From Salvator merianae (taxonomy: Eukaryota; Chordata; Lepidosauria; Squamata; Teiidae): a stretch of DNA of 64,000 nucleotides. The notes beneath the pieces were generated by a model, which was given only the letters and a program-made list of their open reading frames with translations, made no database searches and was not told the origin of the DNA. Made by a program: the position numbers and the translations under genes. The DNA lies in assembly GCA_003586115.2 (NCBI GenBank), contig QVOM02000126.1, forward strand, positions 54,990,047 to 55,054,046, given 5' to 3'. Below, one piece after another: positions 1 through 12,440 of the stretch; positions within the stretch are counted from its first letter, which is position 1, and every line of letters begins with the position of its first letter.

Positions 1-186
1 TTCCAGCAAAAATACACTGGAATCTGACATAACACAAGAATTAAATTCCTCCAAAATCGCATAAAAAAATGTTATAGAAGCAATAGGAACAAAAAGTAAT
101 TGGAAACTTAGGGAAAAAAAGCATCAACATGTCAAACATATTCAGTGAGAATGTAATCTGTATATTACTAATAAACTTATTATTAC

Positions 187-188
187 AA

Positions 189-256
<68 letters not shown>
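187..256. repeat. (GAAA)n microsatellite
   Basis: About 17 uninterrupted GAAA units, a pure purine tract on the plus strand. It is likely length-polymorphic. The first 186 bases of the window are AT-rich and hold nothing I recognise. Confidence 0.97.
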
Positions 257-302
257 GCATCATCCTCTGCTCCTGACTGATTGATGAAAGAATTCTTAGG
301 AC

Positions 303-520
303 CTTTTCAGCAAGTGAGGTCTGCATCCTTCCTCTTATGCTTTTCTGTGCTGCAAATTACCACCTCTGATTCTTTCTTCTGCTCCTGAACATTTACAGTG
401 GAGGCATTTCAATGGAGGCTTTACAAGGGTCCTCCATTGCCTCTCCCAGCAAGTGAGTTCTGCATCTGGATTCCTTTCTCTCCTGCACTTCAAATCACCA
501 CTTCCACTATCTTTTTATTT
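303..520. repeat. Imperfect direct repeat of about 80 bp
   Basis: Two diverged copies begin with CAGCAAGTGAG (near 308) and CAGCAAGTGAG (near 449). Both continue through 'TTCTGCATC'-like sequence, a pyrimidine-rich stretch, and 'CAAATYACCACYTC'. This is probably an old local duplication or a fragment of an unrecognised interspersed repeat. Short reading frames at 547-861 have no recognisable product. Confidence 0.5.
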
Positions 521-798
521 ATAATCCTGGCATTTTTATACAAGGCTTGAACCCTCTGGAGCAGCTGCTCCATTCAGTAATAGTACTTTTCCAGTCCTCC
601 CTGTCCCCAAACTCATTATATAAGGCAATCATTCATGCCATAGTGAATAAAAGGGATGTCTTATATGTGAAAGAGTCAAAATTCCTCAAATACACATTCA
701 AAACACATTCTATCAAAACACAATATGTGATATTCTAAAGCAGTTAGAACACTGCTGATATGCCCAAACCAAAGGGTAAAATTGGGAGAAGACATTAT

Positions 799-2184
799 GG
801 CCCCTCCAGATTGGGCAGTAGTAGGGATGTGCACGAAGGCACTTTTCCCTTTTCGCTTCACAGGACTGCAAAGCTCCTAGGCTTCATTTTCGTGCGAAAA
901 AATACGCACGAAAATGAAGCCCTTCGTTTTCGCGGCGAAAATCTTCGCCGCTAACGGAAGCAGATAAATCAAGGCGAAGGGAAGAGCTTTGCCTTAATTT
1001 CTCTGCTTCGGATTGCGCTTGCCTCTCTCTCATTCCCCCCCCCCCAGTCTGTCAGTGTAATGACAGACTGGGGGGGGGATGAGAGAGAGGCGAGCGCCAT
1101 CGGAAGCAGAGAAATCAAGGCAAAAAGGTCTTCCGTTCGCCTTGATTTATCTGCTTCCGATGGCGCAGCGCGCTCTCTCACTCCCGCCGCAGTCTGTCAG
1201 TCTGATGACAGACTGGGGGGGGGGATGAGAGAGAGGCGAGCGCCATCAGAAGCAGAAAAATCAAGGCAAAGGTCTTCCGTTCGCCTTGATTGCTCTGTTT
1301 CCGCTGGCTGCTGGCTGCCTCATTCACCCTAGGCTGTCAGCGCTCGCGCTGACAGCCTAGGGGGGGTGAGTCAGTGAGGGGAAGAGAAGGAAAATCAACG
1401 GGAAGGGAATCCCTCCCTTCCGTTGAATTTTCTGCACTTCCACTCGCTGCTGGCTGGCTGATTCACCCTAGGCTGTCAGCGCCAGCGCTGACAGCCTAGA
1501 GAGGTGAGACTTTGGCAAATTGCGAAGGTCCCAAAATACGTCGAAAAATTGAGGGACCTTCGCAATTCGCATTCGTGATTTCTGGTGCCCTTCACATTTG
1601 ATGCGAAGGGAATGGAATCACGAAATTCGATCGAAAATCGAATGCCACGAAGCTTCGTGCACACCCCTAGGCAGTAGAGCTAAACCATGGTCCAGTCTAG
1701 ACCTCTGCCTTCCACACACTAGTATGGTATTGTAGAAGTCTCACTCCCTCGGTCATACTTTGTCCACATTGGATGAAACATGGACAGAGCCAAGATATCC
1801 AAATAACACACCATCCTAGTATAACTGTAGATCTCAACATCAAGATCTACAAGCAGTCCAGAATGAGTATATTGGACCATGAAGGCATGAGGATGGCATA
1901 CCCCTGTGGTCCAGTATACTATGGGGACTCTTTCCAGCAGTGCTTCAAGGCTGCTACAGGAAGTGGATTCACCCTAAAAACAGCGTGACCAGAAATTCTG
2001 AAGTCCAGAAATGAAGGTTTCTGACCTTCAGAGTCTCACTGCTGCCTCTGAAAGCTCTCTGGAGACAGCAACCAGGCATGGAGTGGGATGGATCATCCAA
2101 ATGAGGACAGCCCTGTTCTACTCCCATTCCAGCATGGGACAGGTTGCTTGATCCAGAACGGGGAGTGGGAGTGTGGAAAGGCCT
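799..2184. mobile_element. MITE with a 3-bp TSD (family E), interrupted by a hAT-like element
   Basis: The left part (799-821) and the part after the nested element (1678-2184) together align, base by base through CCATGG, 'CTAGACCTC', a TTTGTCCACATTGGATGA block and the 'GGTCCAGTATACTA' block, to the reverse complement of the copy at 58154-58652. The right end reads GTGTGGAAAGGCCT, matching the TIR of the GGGCC-type MITEs. The trinucleotide TAT flanks both ends (796-798 and 2185-2187), a 3-bp TSD. Without the insert and its TSD the element is about 530 bp. It has no coding capacity, so it was moved by a transposase encoded elsewhere. The superfamily is not established. Confidence 0.75.
822..1669. 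mobile_element. Foldback non-autonomous hAT-like transposon, 848 bp, perfect 8-bp TSD
   Basis: The ends are TAGGGATGTGCACGAAG and CTTCGTGCACACCCCTA, terminal inverted repeats with one or two mismatches. The 8-bp sequence GGCAGTAG occurs on both sides (814-821 and 1670-1677). An 8-bp TSD is typical of the hAT superfamily. The inside has no transposase. It is GC-rich and contains at least four long stem-loops: two of the CAGTCTGTCA type (about 1037-1078 and 1190-1220) and two of the CCCTAGGCTGTCAGCGC type (about 1327-1363 and 1465-1499). These are joined by repeated segments with AATCAAGGC/GCCTTGATT arms. Frames at 969-1332 are products of these repeats, not genes. Confidence 0.85.
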
Positions 2185-2499
2185 TATCTTTTTGAGAAGC
2201 TTGTCTAGGAAGAACATTTCGTGGCTTGGTTTGCATTTACTTTTGGAATTATCTATGCAGACAATTCCAGGCTGGTGAAGATGAAGGCTAATTGAAACCA
2301 TTCACATGCTGAGCGCTGCAACATTCCTGTTCCTGTCCAGCTGCTCCAGCAATGTGAAAAGCAAGCTTACATGTTGTGTTCCTGGTGTGACGTCTTGATG
2401 TCAGCTGTCCCATATATCCCTCGCTGTGATTGGCTGATCTGGTCTAATGTGGACTGGTCTGAAATTTTCTTTTCTTCCTATAATCAGTTGATTTAATTT

Positions 2500-2576
2500 G
2501 GAAATGGATATTATATAGTCTATATAAATGGATATTATATAGTCTGTATAATAGACTATATTATATAGTCTCTGAA
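2500..2576. repeat. AT-rich tandem and inverted repeat
   Basis: GGATATTATATAGTCT occurs twice in about 30 bp and is followed by its own inverted version (AGACTATATTATATAGTCT). A cruciform or replication-slippage origin is plausible. No function is implied. Confidence 0.7.
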
Positions 2577-4060
2577 ATTAAATTCTGTCTGCTCATTTCA
2601 TGTAATTAAATGTGTCAGAAACTTATTGTTTTCTTATTGACACGCACACTAATGTAAAAATAAAGCTGCATCAATAATGCATGCCATAAGTTTTTGCAAA
2701 ACAATGCTTTTAAGGATAGGGCCATCTGTACAATTCCAATCTTAAACAGGAACTCTGATTATGTAGAAGCTTTTATTTTGCTTGAATAGATTTCGCTTGT
2801 TTGGATTGAGTGATCAAATCTACATTTTAAAGCAGATTATTTGAGATTATATTTGCCTGATGTCAAATGAAGAGATGAACTGCTTACTCAAGACATGGTT
2901 ACCCCTTGCATACACAGATGACTGTAGCAGTGTCCTGGCTGAGTATCACTGAACAAATATAGTGGACTTCTCAGGGATAGGTAGATTGTGCGCTGAGGGT
3001 TTTTTCTGGAATATTTTTTACATTTTTTTTTTCCAATTTTGGCATCAGCACAAGAAGGGGAAAATATTACAACTGTAGCATCTTCCCCTTTTCACATTAA
3101 AGGATAGAACTATGTTTGTAGTGCTTGTACTTCCATGCAAGCAACATATTATTGCCTCCCTCCCCAGTCAAATTGAATATCATCTTTGATCTGACAGTAA
3201 GGAAGAGGTCTTCATACCCAGAAAATGGCCTCATGGGCCATTTTTTGGGTTCAAATAATGGAGTGCTGCCAAGGTGACCAGTAAGTCTCCTTGAATAAGG
3301 GTGGCAGCAGTACCTGAGCCATTGCCATGAAGCAAAAGAAATTTGAAAAGCTGTAAGAGTTCTACAAACAGCTCTGCTGCTACAGTGCCACAACAGTGCA
3401 TATTATTTGTGTAATGCTTGTGGCCATGCAGATGCCATGTTCTTCCTCCACATTGCAGGCACAACAATGGCACGGTGTCATGCAGTTCCTGCTTTGTTTC
3501 ATCTTCCATAATTGCACACTGCATTTCCAAGGTGTGATTCTGCAGGTTGACTAATGCCTTGCTTAGTTAAAGGACAGATCTTGGTATCACATGTAAAGGT
3601 TTTGTAAAATGATCAATGATATACAGTACAGTACCTCTTTCACACACTGAGGTTGGACACTTGGTTATTACTTTAGGGTCACATAGTTTACTTCTATAGA
3701 CTACTGCATGTTTAGTTTATTGCAAACAAATTATTTATTTTGGCTGTACTCAACCTTCAAAATTTATGGCTGCCTCCAGATGGTGAGAGAAAAATGTGAG
3801 ATCCTGTTTAGTTCAACAATTTCCTCTTGTTGTCTCTGTCAGTATGAAATCACAGAGCAAACCAAGCCCTTATCTTTTCTGGTACTTGCTTCCACAATGA
3901 CACAATGGGTATTTCTGGGTATTTGAATGGTGCAAGACACCTGGAACTGCACAAGCACCAGCCCCTGTGCTTGCAGAGTGGGCAGTTTTGACCGGATTTC
4001 ACTCCCATGCATGTGTGGTGGCCATTTTTTTCAAGACTCCAAGATTGATCTTGGAGCAAG
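2577..4060. other. Unassigned AT-rich DNA, no gene seen
   Basis: Short overlapping frames on the minus strand at 3097-3530 have no recognisable domain and overlap each other, so I do not call them. The segment around 3160-3500 has the moderate GC and word use of an old interspersed repeat, but I cannot assign it. Confidence 0.5.
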
Positions 4061-4345
4061 CGTCCAGACAAGATAAGCCATATTGTTATTTTGGGAAAAC
4101 CTGGATTGGGAGTTGATTTTCCCAGAATAGTGATATGCCAGGATTTCCTCCCCTATCCTGCGACCATGTTGGGATTGCCACAGATAAGTGTGGCAATCCT
4201 AATATAGTGCTGGGATAATCCCAGGTTTTAGACCTTGCCTGGATACAGCCTATGAAGGTCACTTGACAACAAGCTTTAATTGCAGATATTTTCTGGATAT
4301 TTGTTTCCATCCAAGCTGAGAAAGCCATTCATACCTGGAATCTAA
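4060..4345. repeat. Old palindromic repeat, MITE-like
   Basis: The segment contains the perfect 11-bp hairpin GGATTGCCACA / TGTGGCAATCC (4172-4182 and 4189-4199, loop GATAAG). It also contains the shorter inverted words GGGATAATCCC and GGGAAAACCTGG / CCAGGTTTTAG-like arms. This structure suggests a decayed foldback element. No TSD could be defined. Confidence 0.4.
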
Positions 4346-4424
4346 TCAATCAACTGTGATTTGAACAAAATCAGAATGCAGTGAACACTTTCACACTTTC
4401 CTAAATTCCTTAGACCATAGATAA

Positions 4425-4506
4425 AGATATAGATAGATACAGATGATACAGATACAGATGTAGATGTAGACAGATATATTCACACACACACACACATACA
4501 CACATA
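4425..4506. repeat. Compound GATA/GATACA and CA microsatellite
   Basis: Irregular GATA and GATACA units run from about 4425 and pass into (CA)n near 4480-4505. The minus-strand frame that reads through it (4391-4690) is an artefact of the repeat. Confidence 0.85.
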
Positions 4507-4699
4507 TTTTTCCCCCCATACTTTGGCCATGACTCTGGTTAGGTGGCAGGAAGTGTGTGGGGAAATGCCTCTGTAATAGCAACCTTGCCACAGTAGTGGC
4601 TTGGATGCCACTCCTTGTGCAGTGGCCTTGTAGCATGCTTATCCAGAATTCATAACTCTGGAATACTGCACCATGCAAAGGCAAGGACACTGTTAAGGC

Positions 4700-7574
4700 A
4701 CAGACACTCTTAACCTATGGAAATGAACTGTAGCTATATGAAACCAAATTGGCATAACATTTGCAGATACAGGCAAACTGGACCAGTAGCATGGACCCTT
4801 GTATTTAGACCAAAAAATGATTTGTTTTTACTTGTTTGCATCCATATTCAAAGGACATATCTGTTTGCAAAAAGGCCAACATTTTTTCCTGTTCCTAGAA
4901 GAAGCAAAGAGGTGAGAAAAATCTGTTGCCCAGGCAAGTCTCAACTCAGGAAATTAAAGACATGAACAATTACAAAAAATATTTGGGGCAAGGATTTGAC
5001 AATCCAGACTCGCCTATTGTTCCAGTCTACATCTGGAGAACTTCACATTAAGAGTATAAGCATCAGCATCTAAGCTCATCAACCAATGTAGTTTGTTTTA
5101 TCTCTTCATCTGCATTTTACTTGCCAGAAACTGGACATGACCTGTCCCACACCCACTTTCGCTCATCATACTTCTTTCCTAAAAGGACCGATAATTTTAT
5201 TTTATTTTATTTTTTCCCCCAATGAGGTATGCAGGTTCTCCCAACATAAATGAAGAAAGAATAGGATCATTCATCCTACCCAAGAGTGTATCAATGAGTT
5301 TCTCAACGTGTCTGTGACTGGTTTAACTGTTCCATTCTTTCAACTCTTTGGCTTGGATCTTTTTTTTTTTTTTTTTTTAATTAACTGATCTTTCCTCAAC
5401 CTATCTGAAAAATAAGGGGGGGGGGGGAGATACTTAAGGCTGACCACAAGCAATAGAAGGCAGAACTCATATGCATTTATTATTGTGTACAAGGATTTTT
5501 ACAGAGATTTTTAAGTTCATCCCTAATTTGCAAAATGTGTGAACTTCAATATTGCTCTTAATCTGGATTGCATTGTTAGGTTTTAATTTCTGTTTTATTG
5601 GCTGGTTTAATTGAGGTTTGTGGTTTGAATGATATTATTATTTTATAAATCACCATGAAACATTTGTTTCTGGTGTCTTATGAATGTAGATTATTTATTT
5701 ATTTTTATGTATATCATTTATAGATAAACTTAACACAGTAGTCCGAGGGTAATTAAAAATGTCTAAAGGCAATAAATCAATAAAATAAATAACAGTTACC
5801 AAAGATGGATAAAGACAGACAGACAAAAAGACAGAGCCCTCTGCAAATTATTTTTTCATTTACACAATTGTTAAAGGGAAAAAATGCTCTGAATTCCAAA
5901 GATTTTGGTCACACTGTTGCTATTATCGGAATGAAATTGAGCTATATTAATTGAGCTTCTGGCTTAATGTAAGCTTGTGTGCTGGAGGTGAAAATGTGTA
6001 TTCAAGTTTACATAGCATACTGTATGCTAAATATATCAAACAATTTACAGTTCAAACTTCTACATGTCCTTTTACTGCACACAGAAAATGTTGAGCGTTA
6101 AATGTTTTAGCTTATGCTGTGTAATATATACAATACTTGATGTACCGAATCAATAGATTATATAGTACTGTAACCTTAAGCATAGAAGGTATGAATTTAA
6201 GTATGCAAATTTATTTGCAAAGTGAGAGGAGAGAATTTAAAAAAAAAATCAGAAAGAGAAAAAGAAGGAAAAGGACATAGCTGTTGACATCAGTTCCAAT
6301 TTGCTCTTGCTGTCAAATTGCAGACACATCATGTTTATACATTGTTTTCTCACTCATTACCTAGCCATTGCATGCATTATTCAAACTAAGCAATTATCCC
6401 ATGAAAAATAAATCACAACATTTCTGTGGGGTGCATTTGCACCTCCAACCTAGCAAATGTCATACTTTCTATATTTAAGTTCAAGGGAGGGAAAAGGCAG
6501 AGAAAAGACATTTAGGCAAAAGACCCATTGCTGCCGCTGCTGCTGCTTTCTTCCCATCTCTGCCATGAATTTATTTTAAATGATCCACTAGTTCTGGGAG
6601 TTGGTACAGTGACATGCTGAAATATGGCTTTCTTCATAAACACTAGTTGAAATCAAGTTCATCTTCATCTATAGCAAGCTATGCCAGAGTAAAAACTATT
6701 ATTAAACATGGAGAAGTCTCATTCCAAGCAGCCTATGGAATCCAGCTTCTGATAATACTTTAGTATGGGCAATTCAGGTGCCAGCAAAAAAAGGAAACCA
6801 TCTGGTACGAGCAAGTTATATTTGTCTGAGGCCAAATATAACATTTAAATGAGATTCATACTGCTACTTGGTATAGCCAGAGAGCAAAGAAGAATGCCAT
6901 CTGGAAGAAGAATTCCTTACCAATCAGACACCTGGAAAAGAAGAAGAGTAAATTTCTTATTTATAGTCGACATATTCAATGAGCAGCATGAATGCAAAAG
7001 CAAAATTTGAACGATTGGATACTTGTGTAGCATATGGCTTAAATATGGTTGCTATATATTTATGATTGTTATGGATTTTGATGGATAAAATGAGGGGGGT
7101 TTTTTTCAGTAGAATGTATTAACTGCTTTCCTTTCTATCCACCCACCTCCCACCTCTTCAGGAGACAACAGTCAACTAGAATGTAAAAAGGGAAGCCTCC
7201 TCTTTTCATCTGTATAACACAAGGAAGCAGATCTTGCTTAAAATCAGACTTCCTCGGGTCTCTAGATTCTATAGCAGGATCTGCACTAGGCTGATGGATT
7301 GGGCCAGCAACTCCCGATAAATATTTCATCCACACTGTGGACTGATCTACTGGGAGGGTCATGCCTCCTAGGGAAGGTCATGTCTGCATGGAGAATTGTT
7401 GGAATGGGCCACAACAAGAAAACAGTGCTAGAACCTGACCAAGGGGGTCTCTACCAAGGGAGGCAGGAAAAATGTCTCCCTCATATTTCCTAGCAGTAGA
7501 CCAGATCAGTGGCTCATCTGCAGTTGGCAGTGAGCTTCTGAGATAGTCTACTGGACATGAGGACCTTAACACCA
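4700..7574. other. Long unique AT-rich segment, no gene seen
   Basis: No reading frame here has a recognisable domain. Homopolymer runs lie at 5359-5378 (T) and 5415-5428 (G). The stretch 5880-6180, with few repeats and many homeodomain-type TAATTGA or TTAAT words, reads like ordinary conserved-looking intergenic DNA. Conservation cannot be tested here. Confidence 0.45.
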
Positions 7575-7589
7575 TTATGACAGGCTTCT

Positions 7590-7790
7590 AGAAGCACCCC
7601 TGCGCCAGCATAGAGATGGTTTGCAGATGGAATCATTCACACTGCCAGGCTGTCCTTCTCCTTTCATGAGCATTATAGCTAGAAAAGGTGAATTAGAAAT
7701 GGGATGAAAACATGAGGACTGCATGCTGCCCTCTCCAAGGAGCTTTTGAGCTGCCTTTCTTTTTACTATGTTGTGAATGCAAACAAACTT
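7590..7790. mobile_element. Family B MITE fragment
   Basis: Internal words (TAGAGATGGTTTGCAGATGGAATCATTCACAC-like, CATGAGCATTATAGCTAG, AATTAGAAATGGGATGA) match the inside of the copies at 46555-46789 and 40480-40670. Both termini are lost or too diverged to define. Confidence 0.55.
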
Positions 7791-7796
7791 AATCAT

Positions 7797-8035
7797 AAGA
7801 ATGTAAGAAGATAAGAGAAGCCCTGCAAGATGCTTATCTAGTTCAGTGAACCATTGACTTCTTGACCCACTATTTAATTCTGGGGAATCCCAAGCAGAAG
7901 ATGAAGATCCATCCTCTCAAACCCAAAGGTAGTACCCAGGCATCCATCCTCGTAGCCTGTCCAATCCCTACTTAAAGCCATCTAGGCTAGTGGCTATCAC
8001 CACCTTCACTAGTAGTTAAATTCCATGGAAGGAAT
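7797..8035 (-). mobile_element. CR1/L2-group LINE 3' tail (reversed)
   Basis: Reading the minus strand, the segment ends in the family tail that elsewhere reads GATCCAGCAGGGCTCCTCTT followed by ATGTTCTTA. Here it appears inverted as 'AGAAGCCCTGCAAGATGC'. It also shares the GCCATCTAGGCTAGTGGC block with the copy at 30009-30335. There is no coding capacity beyond scraps of the C-terminal frame. Confidence 0.65.
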
Positions 8036-8079
8036 TGCATTTTTTTGTTGTTGTTCTTTTGTTTTGTTTCCATACAAGT

Positions 8080-8205
8080 TTGGAAATGAACATGAACATG
8101 AACAATCGTTTGTTAATTTAAGTGGTTCACCATTGAACTGAACAAGCTGGTGTTCACTTTGATGGTGAACTGAGCACGTGATTTTTGTTCTTGTACATGC
8201 CTAGC
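8080..8205. mobile_element. Probable fragment of a TAGGGATGTGCA-type hAT-like element
   Basis: Simple GAACATGAAC repeats and GTTCACC/GGTGAAC inverted words are followed by a right end reading GTACATGCCTAG, similar to the CATGCACATCCCTA terminus seen at 41322-41335. The left end was not found. Confidence 0.35.
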
Positions 8206-10379
8206 GTTACAAAACACCTGAATGTGTAGCCCTGCCATAACAGGAGCACATAACTATATACAAATTCACATGTATTCCATGAAATATAACTATCAGGTTT
8301 GAAATACAGGGAAACTGACCAGAATTCCTGGACCCTGGAGAGGCCAAATTTACCCATGTTTTTCCTCTACCTGCAACCATTTTTAAGAGGAGAAAGCTGT
8401 CTGCAAAAGTACCAACATTTCCCTTCAGCTCTTAAAGAAGCTCAGGAATTTAAAACATTAATGGTTGCCGATAAGTATTTTGCAACCTACAAAAGACTGA
8501 TTGTTTCAGTAAACTTTCTGAAGCTACAGTAAGCAAAAGGACAATAGGATCCTTCCAAAACTAGTTCTGACCAGGTCTGAAGAGGATGTCTTGAGCAAAG
8601 GTCATCAGAAAACCCATTAGCATTTATTAGCATTCACTATCAGACAAACAGTCAAGTTCAGGTGTGTTCCCTCATCCCCACATGTACGCCAGGGAGGCAG
8701 GAAACAGACCAAATAAGGGCATCCATGACACAAGCACTAACATCACAAACTCCTCCCTATTCCCTCCCCTCAGAATTCCTGCCAGTGCAAAACTCCATTA
8801 ACATCAATGCATCATAGCCTAGGAAAAGCTCTGCCCTGGGGTGAAACCAGGAGGGAGGGGCAAATCCTCCCAACGGGGATAAAAATCTTACTTTTTGGAT
8901 CAGCAAATTAGTGCTAAAACTGCTCAGACCCCCCCCCCCTTTTCCTGATATCCATTGCTTTCTACTGCCACCTGGATCCAAAAGAGAAGCTTCACTCCAC
9001 TCTGCCTCCTCCTCTCCTTGCTGCCATCATTGGAAGAAAAGGACAAGCTACTTCAAGAGGGTGAGGACCATAACTGGATGCTCCTTTAGAAAAATAGGGG
9101 TTTAGCATAGAAATAGGCAGAAATAGGCTCTTTTCTTATTCTCCTGCAAAGCTCTGAGCTCAGATAATAAAACATTGTTTTCCTTCCTTTTTAGGGCTTT
9201 CCAGAGCTGTACAACCGTCTCCTATTTCTCTATCCCCCTCTCAATCTCAATCTTGTTCTGATTTGGCTACAGAAGTCTGTATTTGTGGTGGGGGGGTTGG
9301 TTTTTTTTTAATTATTTTTGAGGAGTGTCCTCCATTTAATACAGTTTTAAACCTGATTAATTATAGGACAGTGTTTGGAGTGTTTCTCAAGGCAAATCAG
9401 GGCCTTTCACGCCATTTTGTTTAGCATTATTAAAACCTGGTCAAGGATTCCAAAAAAAAGGTCTAATGCCTGGGTGGGCTATTCTCCCCAAATAGAAACT
9501 CACACCCAGAGCTTGGCCTTTAACACTAATTTGGAGTTAAAATGAAAAGGGACAGCAAGTCTAAAACTTGCCCATTATCTATTATATTGATGTATGTGTG
9601 ATCACTATGCTCTATGTTGCAATTATTTCCTTTTCTTTCAAAAACTACTTTTTTTCCCTCTGCATGGAACATGTTCCCAATTCACAATACAATTATGAAC
9701 TTTGAGACTGCAGTTCCTGTTGAAGGAAACTGCAGATTCAACACAGCCCCTACAAGTTTTCTCTGTACACTGCTTTCTTGGTACTATCTTCAAGCATATT
9801 TATTCCAATGACCTGTCTGAGACCTCTGTGTGTGTGTGCATGTTTGTGTGTGTAATCAGAGTATAAGTATCCCACAGTGAGTCTGATGCCACAGTTGCCT
9901 TGTATCTAGAGTATACCTAATATTAGTTGGAAATGTCTAGTTCTCTGCAGAGTATTTGTATGTATCATGAGGTCTTCACAGTTTAATTTGAATCAATATT
10001 TCTATTTTTTCCTTGAGTAAGCAGAGCACATACATGAAAGAATGAGAAAGAGTGGGTATACAATTCTTTTGTTTTTGAACTCCTATTACCCCTAATAAGA
10101 GTTCATGTTAAATGGGTCTGATGGAGTCAAGCAACATATGTAGAGGGGTGGTATCTGGTACTGTGGAGCTAGAAGAATGGCAAAGTGATGTTCAGAGGTT
10201 TCACTGAAGCACCATCTTTTATTATTCCAAACTGCATTCGGACTTACTGAAAATAGGTTCCAATCAGAGACGTGTTCTTGCCTCATTACCCTCCAGTGCC
10301 ATGGCATGAACCACTGCAGTTCAAGAGATAAGTGATAAACAGGTGAATCAGTGGTTACTGCATTGATGCCTAGGTTCCA
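8206..10379. other. Unassigned intergenic DNA
   Basis: No supported gene. It includes a C/G homopolymer at 8929-8940 and a (TG)n-like run near 9828-9853. The 9270-9480 block has long AT-rich, repeat-free sequence with TTTAATTATTTTTG and CCTGATTAATTATAGG words that look like candidate regulatory DNA. That remark is impressionistic. Confidence 0.4.
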
Positions 10380-10565
10380 CTTCCAGGTTGGAGAGACAGG
10401 CAGGGTGCCTCTAAAGGCTATTTGCACAGAATCAAGACAAGTGAAGGTTTTGCCTTTGTCTTCTCCTTGAGATGCTCAGAAGCAATTGGTGGTTCACTGT
10501 GTGAAACAGGATGCTGGACTAGATGGGCTGTGGCCTAATCCAGCAGGGCTCCTCTTATGTTTTTA
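10380..10565 (+). mobile_element. CR1/L2-group LINE 3' tail
   Basis: The segment carries GAAACAGGATGCTGGACTAG, then ATGGGCTGTGG, then AATCCAGCAGGGCTCCTCTT and ATGTTTTTAT. This is the same 3' end as the copies at 36428-36733 and 63215-63625. It follows a short C-terminal coding remnant. Non-LTR retrotransposons use this tail to prime reverse transcription; this copy is 5'-truncated and dead. Confidence 0.75.
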
Positions 10566-10599
10566 TATTCATAAGTGAAAGCAGAAACAGGATTCAGGC

Positions 10600-10680
10600 A
10601 ACTCCACTAGAGAAGAAGGAGGAAGAGGAGAAGGAGAAGGAGAGTTGGGTTTTGTACCCCACTTTTCTCAGCTGTCTGTG
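10600..10680 (+). repeat. Purine-rich run and SINE/LINE-like tail
   Basis: A GAAGGAGGAAGAGGAGAAGG run leads into GAGTTGGGTTTTGTACCCC and ACTTTTCTCAGC. I associate this arrangement with widespread reptile short interspersed repeats, but I cannot name the family securely. Confidence 0.4.
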
Positions 10681-10744
10681 GCCAACAGAGATATCATGGT
10701 TGATATTTCTCAAGCTGCAGCCTAGAGCACTCAACAAACATTTT

Positions 10745-11735
10745 TGACATTGAAGTCAGAAGTACACCACAGTAATGTCAGTGTCAAGCAAGACTCAAAA
10801 GTAAGATTATTCCATCCCACCTCCATGTTCTTTGGTTACATGTGTCAGTCTTCAGTATCATCTCCAGCACCTTTTTGGGCTCCATCAACAGCACTTGTAT
10901 GGTGTCAAAGAAATGGAAATACTTTCAGGCAGCTGTTCAGATACCCCAACAGCACTTGTAGCCAGCATGATGCTCAGGTTAGAATACAAGTGTGTGTGCT
11001 CATGCTGCATTCAGGCAGTTGGTTCCCATAATGTGTAAATGCAATCTGAGAGTAGTTTTTATTGTTGCTGCTGCTTTTCTTTAAGAAAAAACAACTTGTG
11101 ACGTAACACAAGGACATTGTTACACTGAGGTAGTGCAACCCCTTAGTTTTCTCTGAAAAATCTCTTTCTATTTCAGGTCAGTATTGAAACAGGTTGCACA
11201 TTCATTTGGATAAGATGAAAATTCAAGTTCAGATTTCCACTTAGGCAGATTCAGTACATATATCATTTACTGAGCTCCCCACATGTGTGCATGACATAGG
11301 CAAAGGGAGAACGTAATAAATATTCCTTCCTGTTTCAAGCATCCATTCAGAATATTCATGCAGAACTGAATAGAAATTCTTTACAGAAAAAAGAAAAGAA
11401 TACTTGGCAGGTGTTAGGTTCATATCTCCCCATTTAGAATTACATTCCAGAAATAGTAGAGTATTGGAATATTTGGAAAGGAATAATCTAAATAGTTGTA
11501 ATAATTAGTAGTAACAGACAGACAAGGGATTAAAGGATAGAGGAAGATTTCAATTCAAGATTGAAAACAACATAGTTTAGTGTTTAATTTACCAATTACC
11601 TTTCTTTTTAAAGTACAGTATACAGCAATTAAAGAGAGATATTAAAGTTAATAAGAATGCAAACTGTGAAGCAATGTGTGCTATAGACTATAACTACAAG
11701 ACATCTGAAATCTTTTTAATAAGAGATACACAATT
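10745..11735. other. Unassigned DNA with an internal imperfect repeat
   Basis: CAACAGCACTTGTATGGTGTC (10886) and CAACAGCACTTGTAGCCAGC (10947) share 14 bases and the surrounding context, a small local duplication. No gene was recognised. Confidence 0.4.
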
Positions 11736-11889
11736 TGTCTTTGGATTCAGCTTCTATGGCCAAGGGCTAGAAGGTGGCCAATATAACTCCATTTTTTATG
11801 AAGGACTCAAGAGGATAGTCTGAAAATTATAGGCTTGTTGACTTAATGTCAGTTCTGTGAAAGGCAGCAGAAACTATTATTAAGGATAA

Positions 11890-12440
11890 AGTCCGTTCTG
11901 CATTGGAGCTTGTTCCAGAGCAAATTCCAGAATAAGGCCTTGCTGACTACACACTGGTGCAACTAAGGCAGGTCTCACCCATCATGTTTTGGCCAAAATA
12001 GTACCCTATCCTGGTATAGTTTTAGATGTCTAGATCAATGTCTATAACCAGTCCAATGCCAGTATACTGGATCACAACAGCATGCGGACAGCATGCCCTA
12101 TGGTCCAGATTATCAGAGGGGACCCATTTTGGTGGCACTCCAGGAAGCATTGCTGGAAGTAGGTCTGCCCCAAAAATGGCCACACCAGAAACTGTGAAGG
12201 CCAGGAACTTTTGTTCCCTGCCTTTGAAGCCTTGGCACTGCCTCTGAAAACTCTCCAAAGGCAGTGACCAGGACTGGAGTGGAATGGGCCATCTCTATGT
12301 CAATGGCCCTGTTTTGCTCTAGCAGCAACCCTTCCCAGCATGGGATGGATTGCTTCTTCCAGAACAGTGTGCTCCATCCTGTCCTGGAACACAGCAGATA
12401 AGGGCAGAAGCCCCCAAAATTAGAAGCACAGGTCTTGCTC
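11890..12440. mobile_element. Family E MITE nested in the LINE
   Basis: The left edge GTCCGTTCTGCATTGGAGC resembles the family E terminus (GGACCTTTCTGCATTGGATG on the minus strand of the 58-kb copy). The body shares 'CCTGGTATAGTT', 'CCAGTATACTGGATCA', 'TATGGTCCAG' and 'CAGCATGGGATGG' blocks with 1678-2184. It lies between two parts of one LINE RT, so it inserted after the LINE did. The right end is approximate and no TSD was resolved. Confidence 0.65.
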
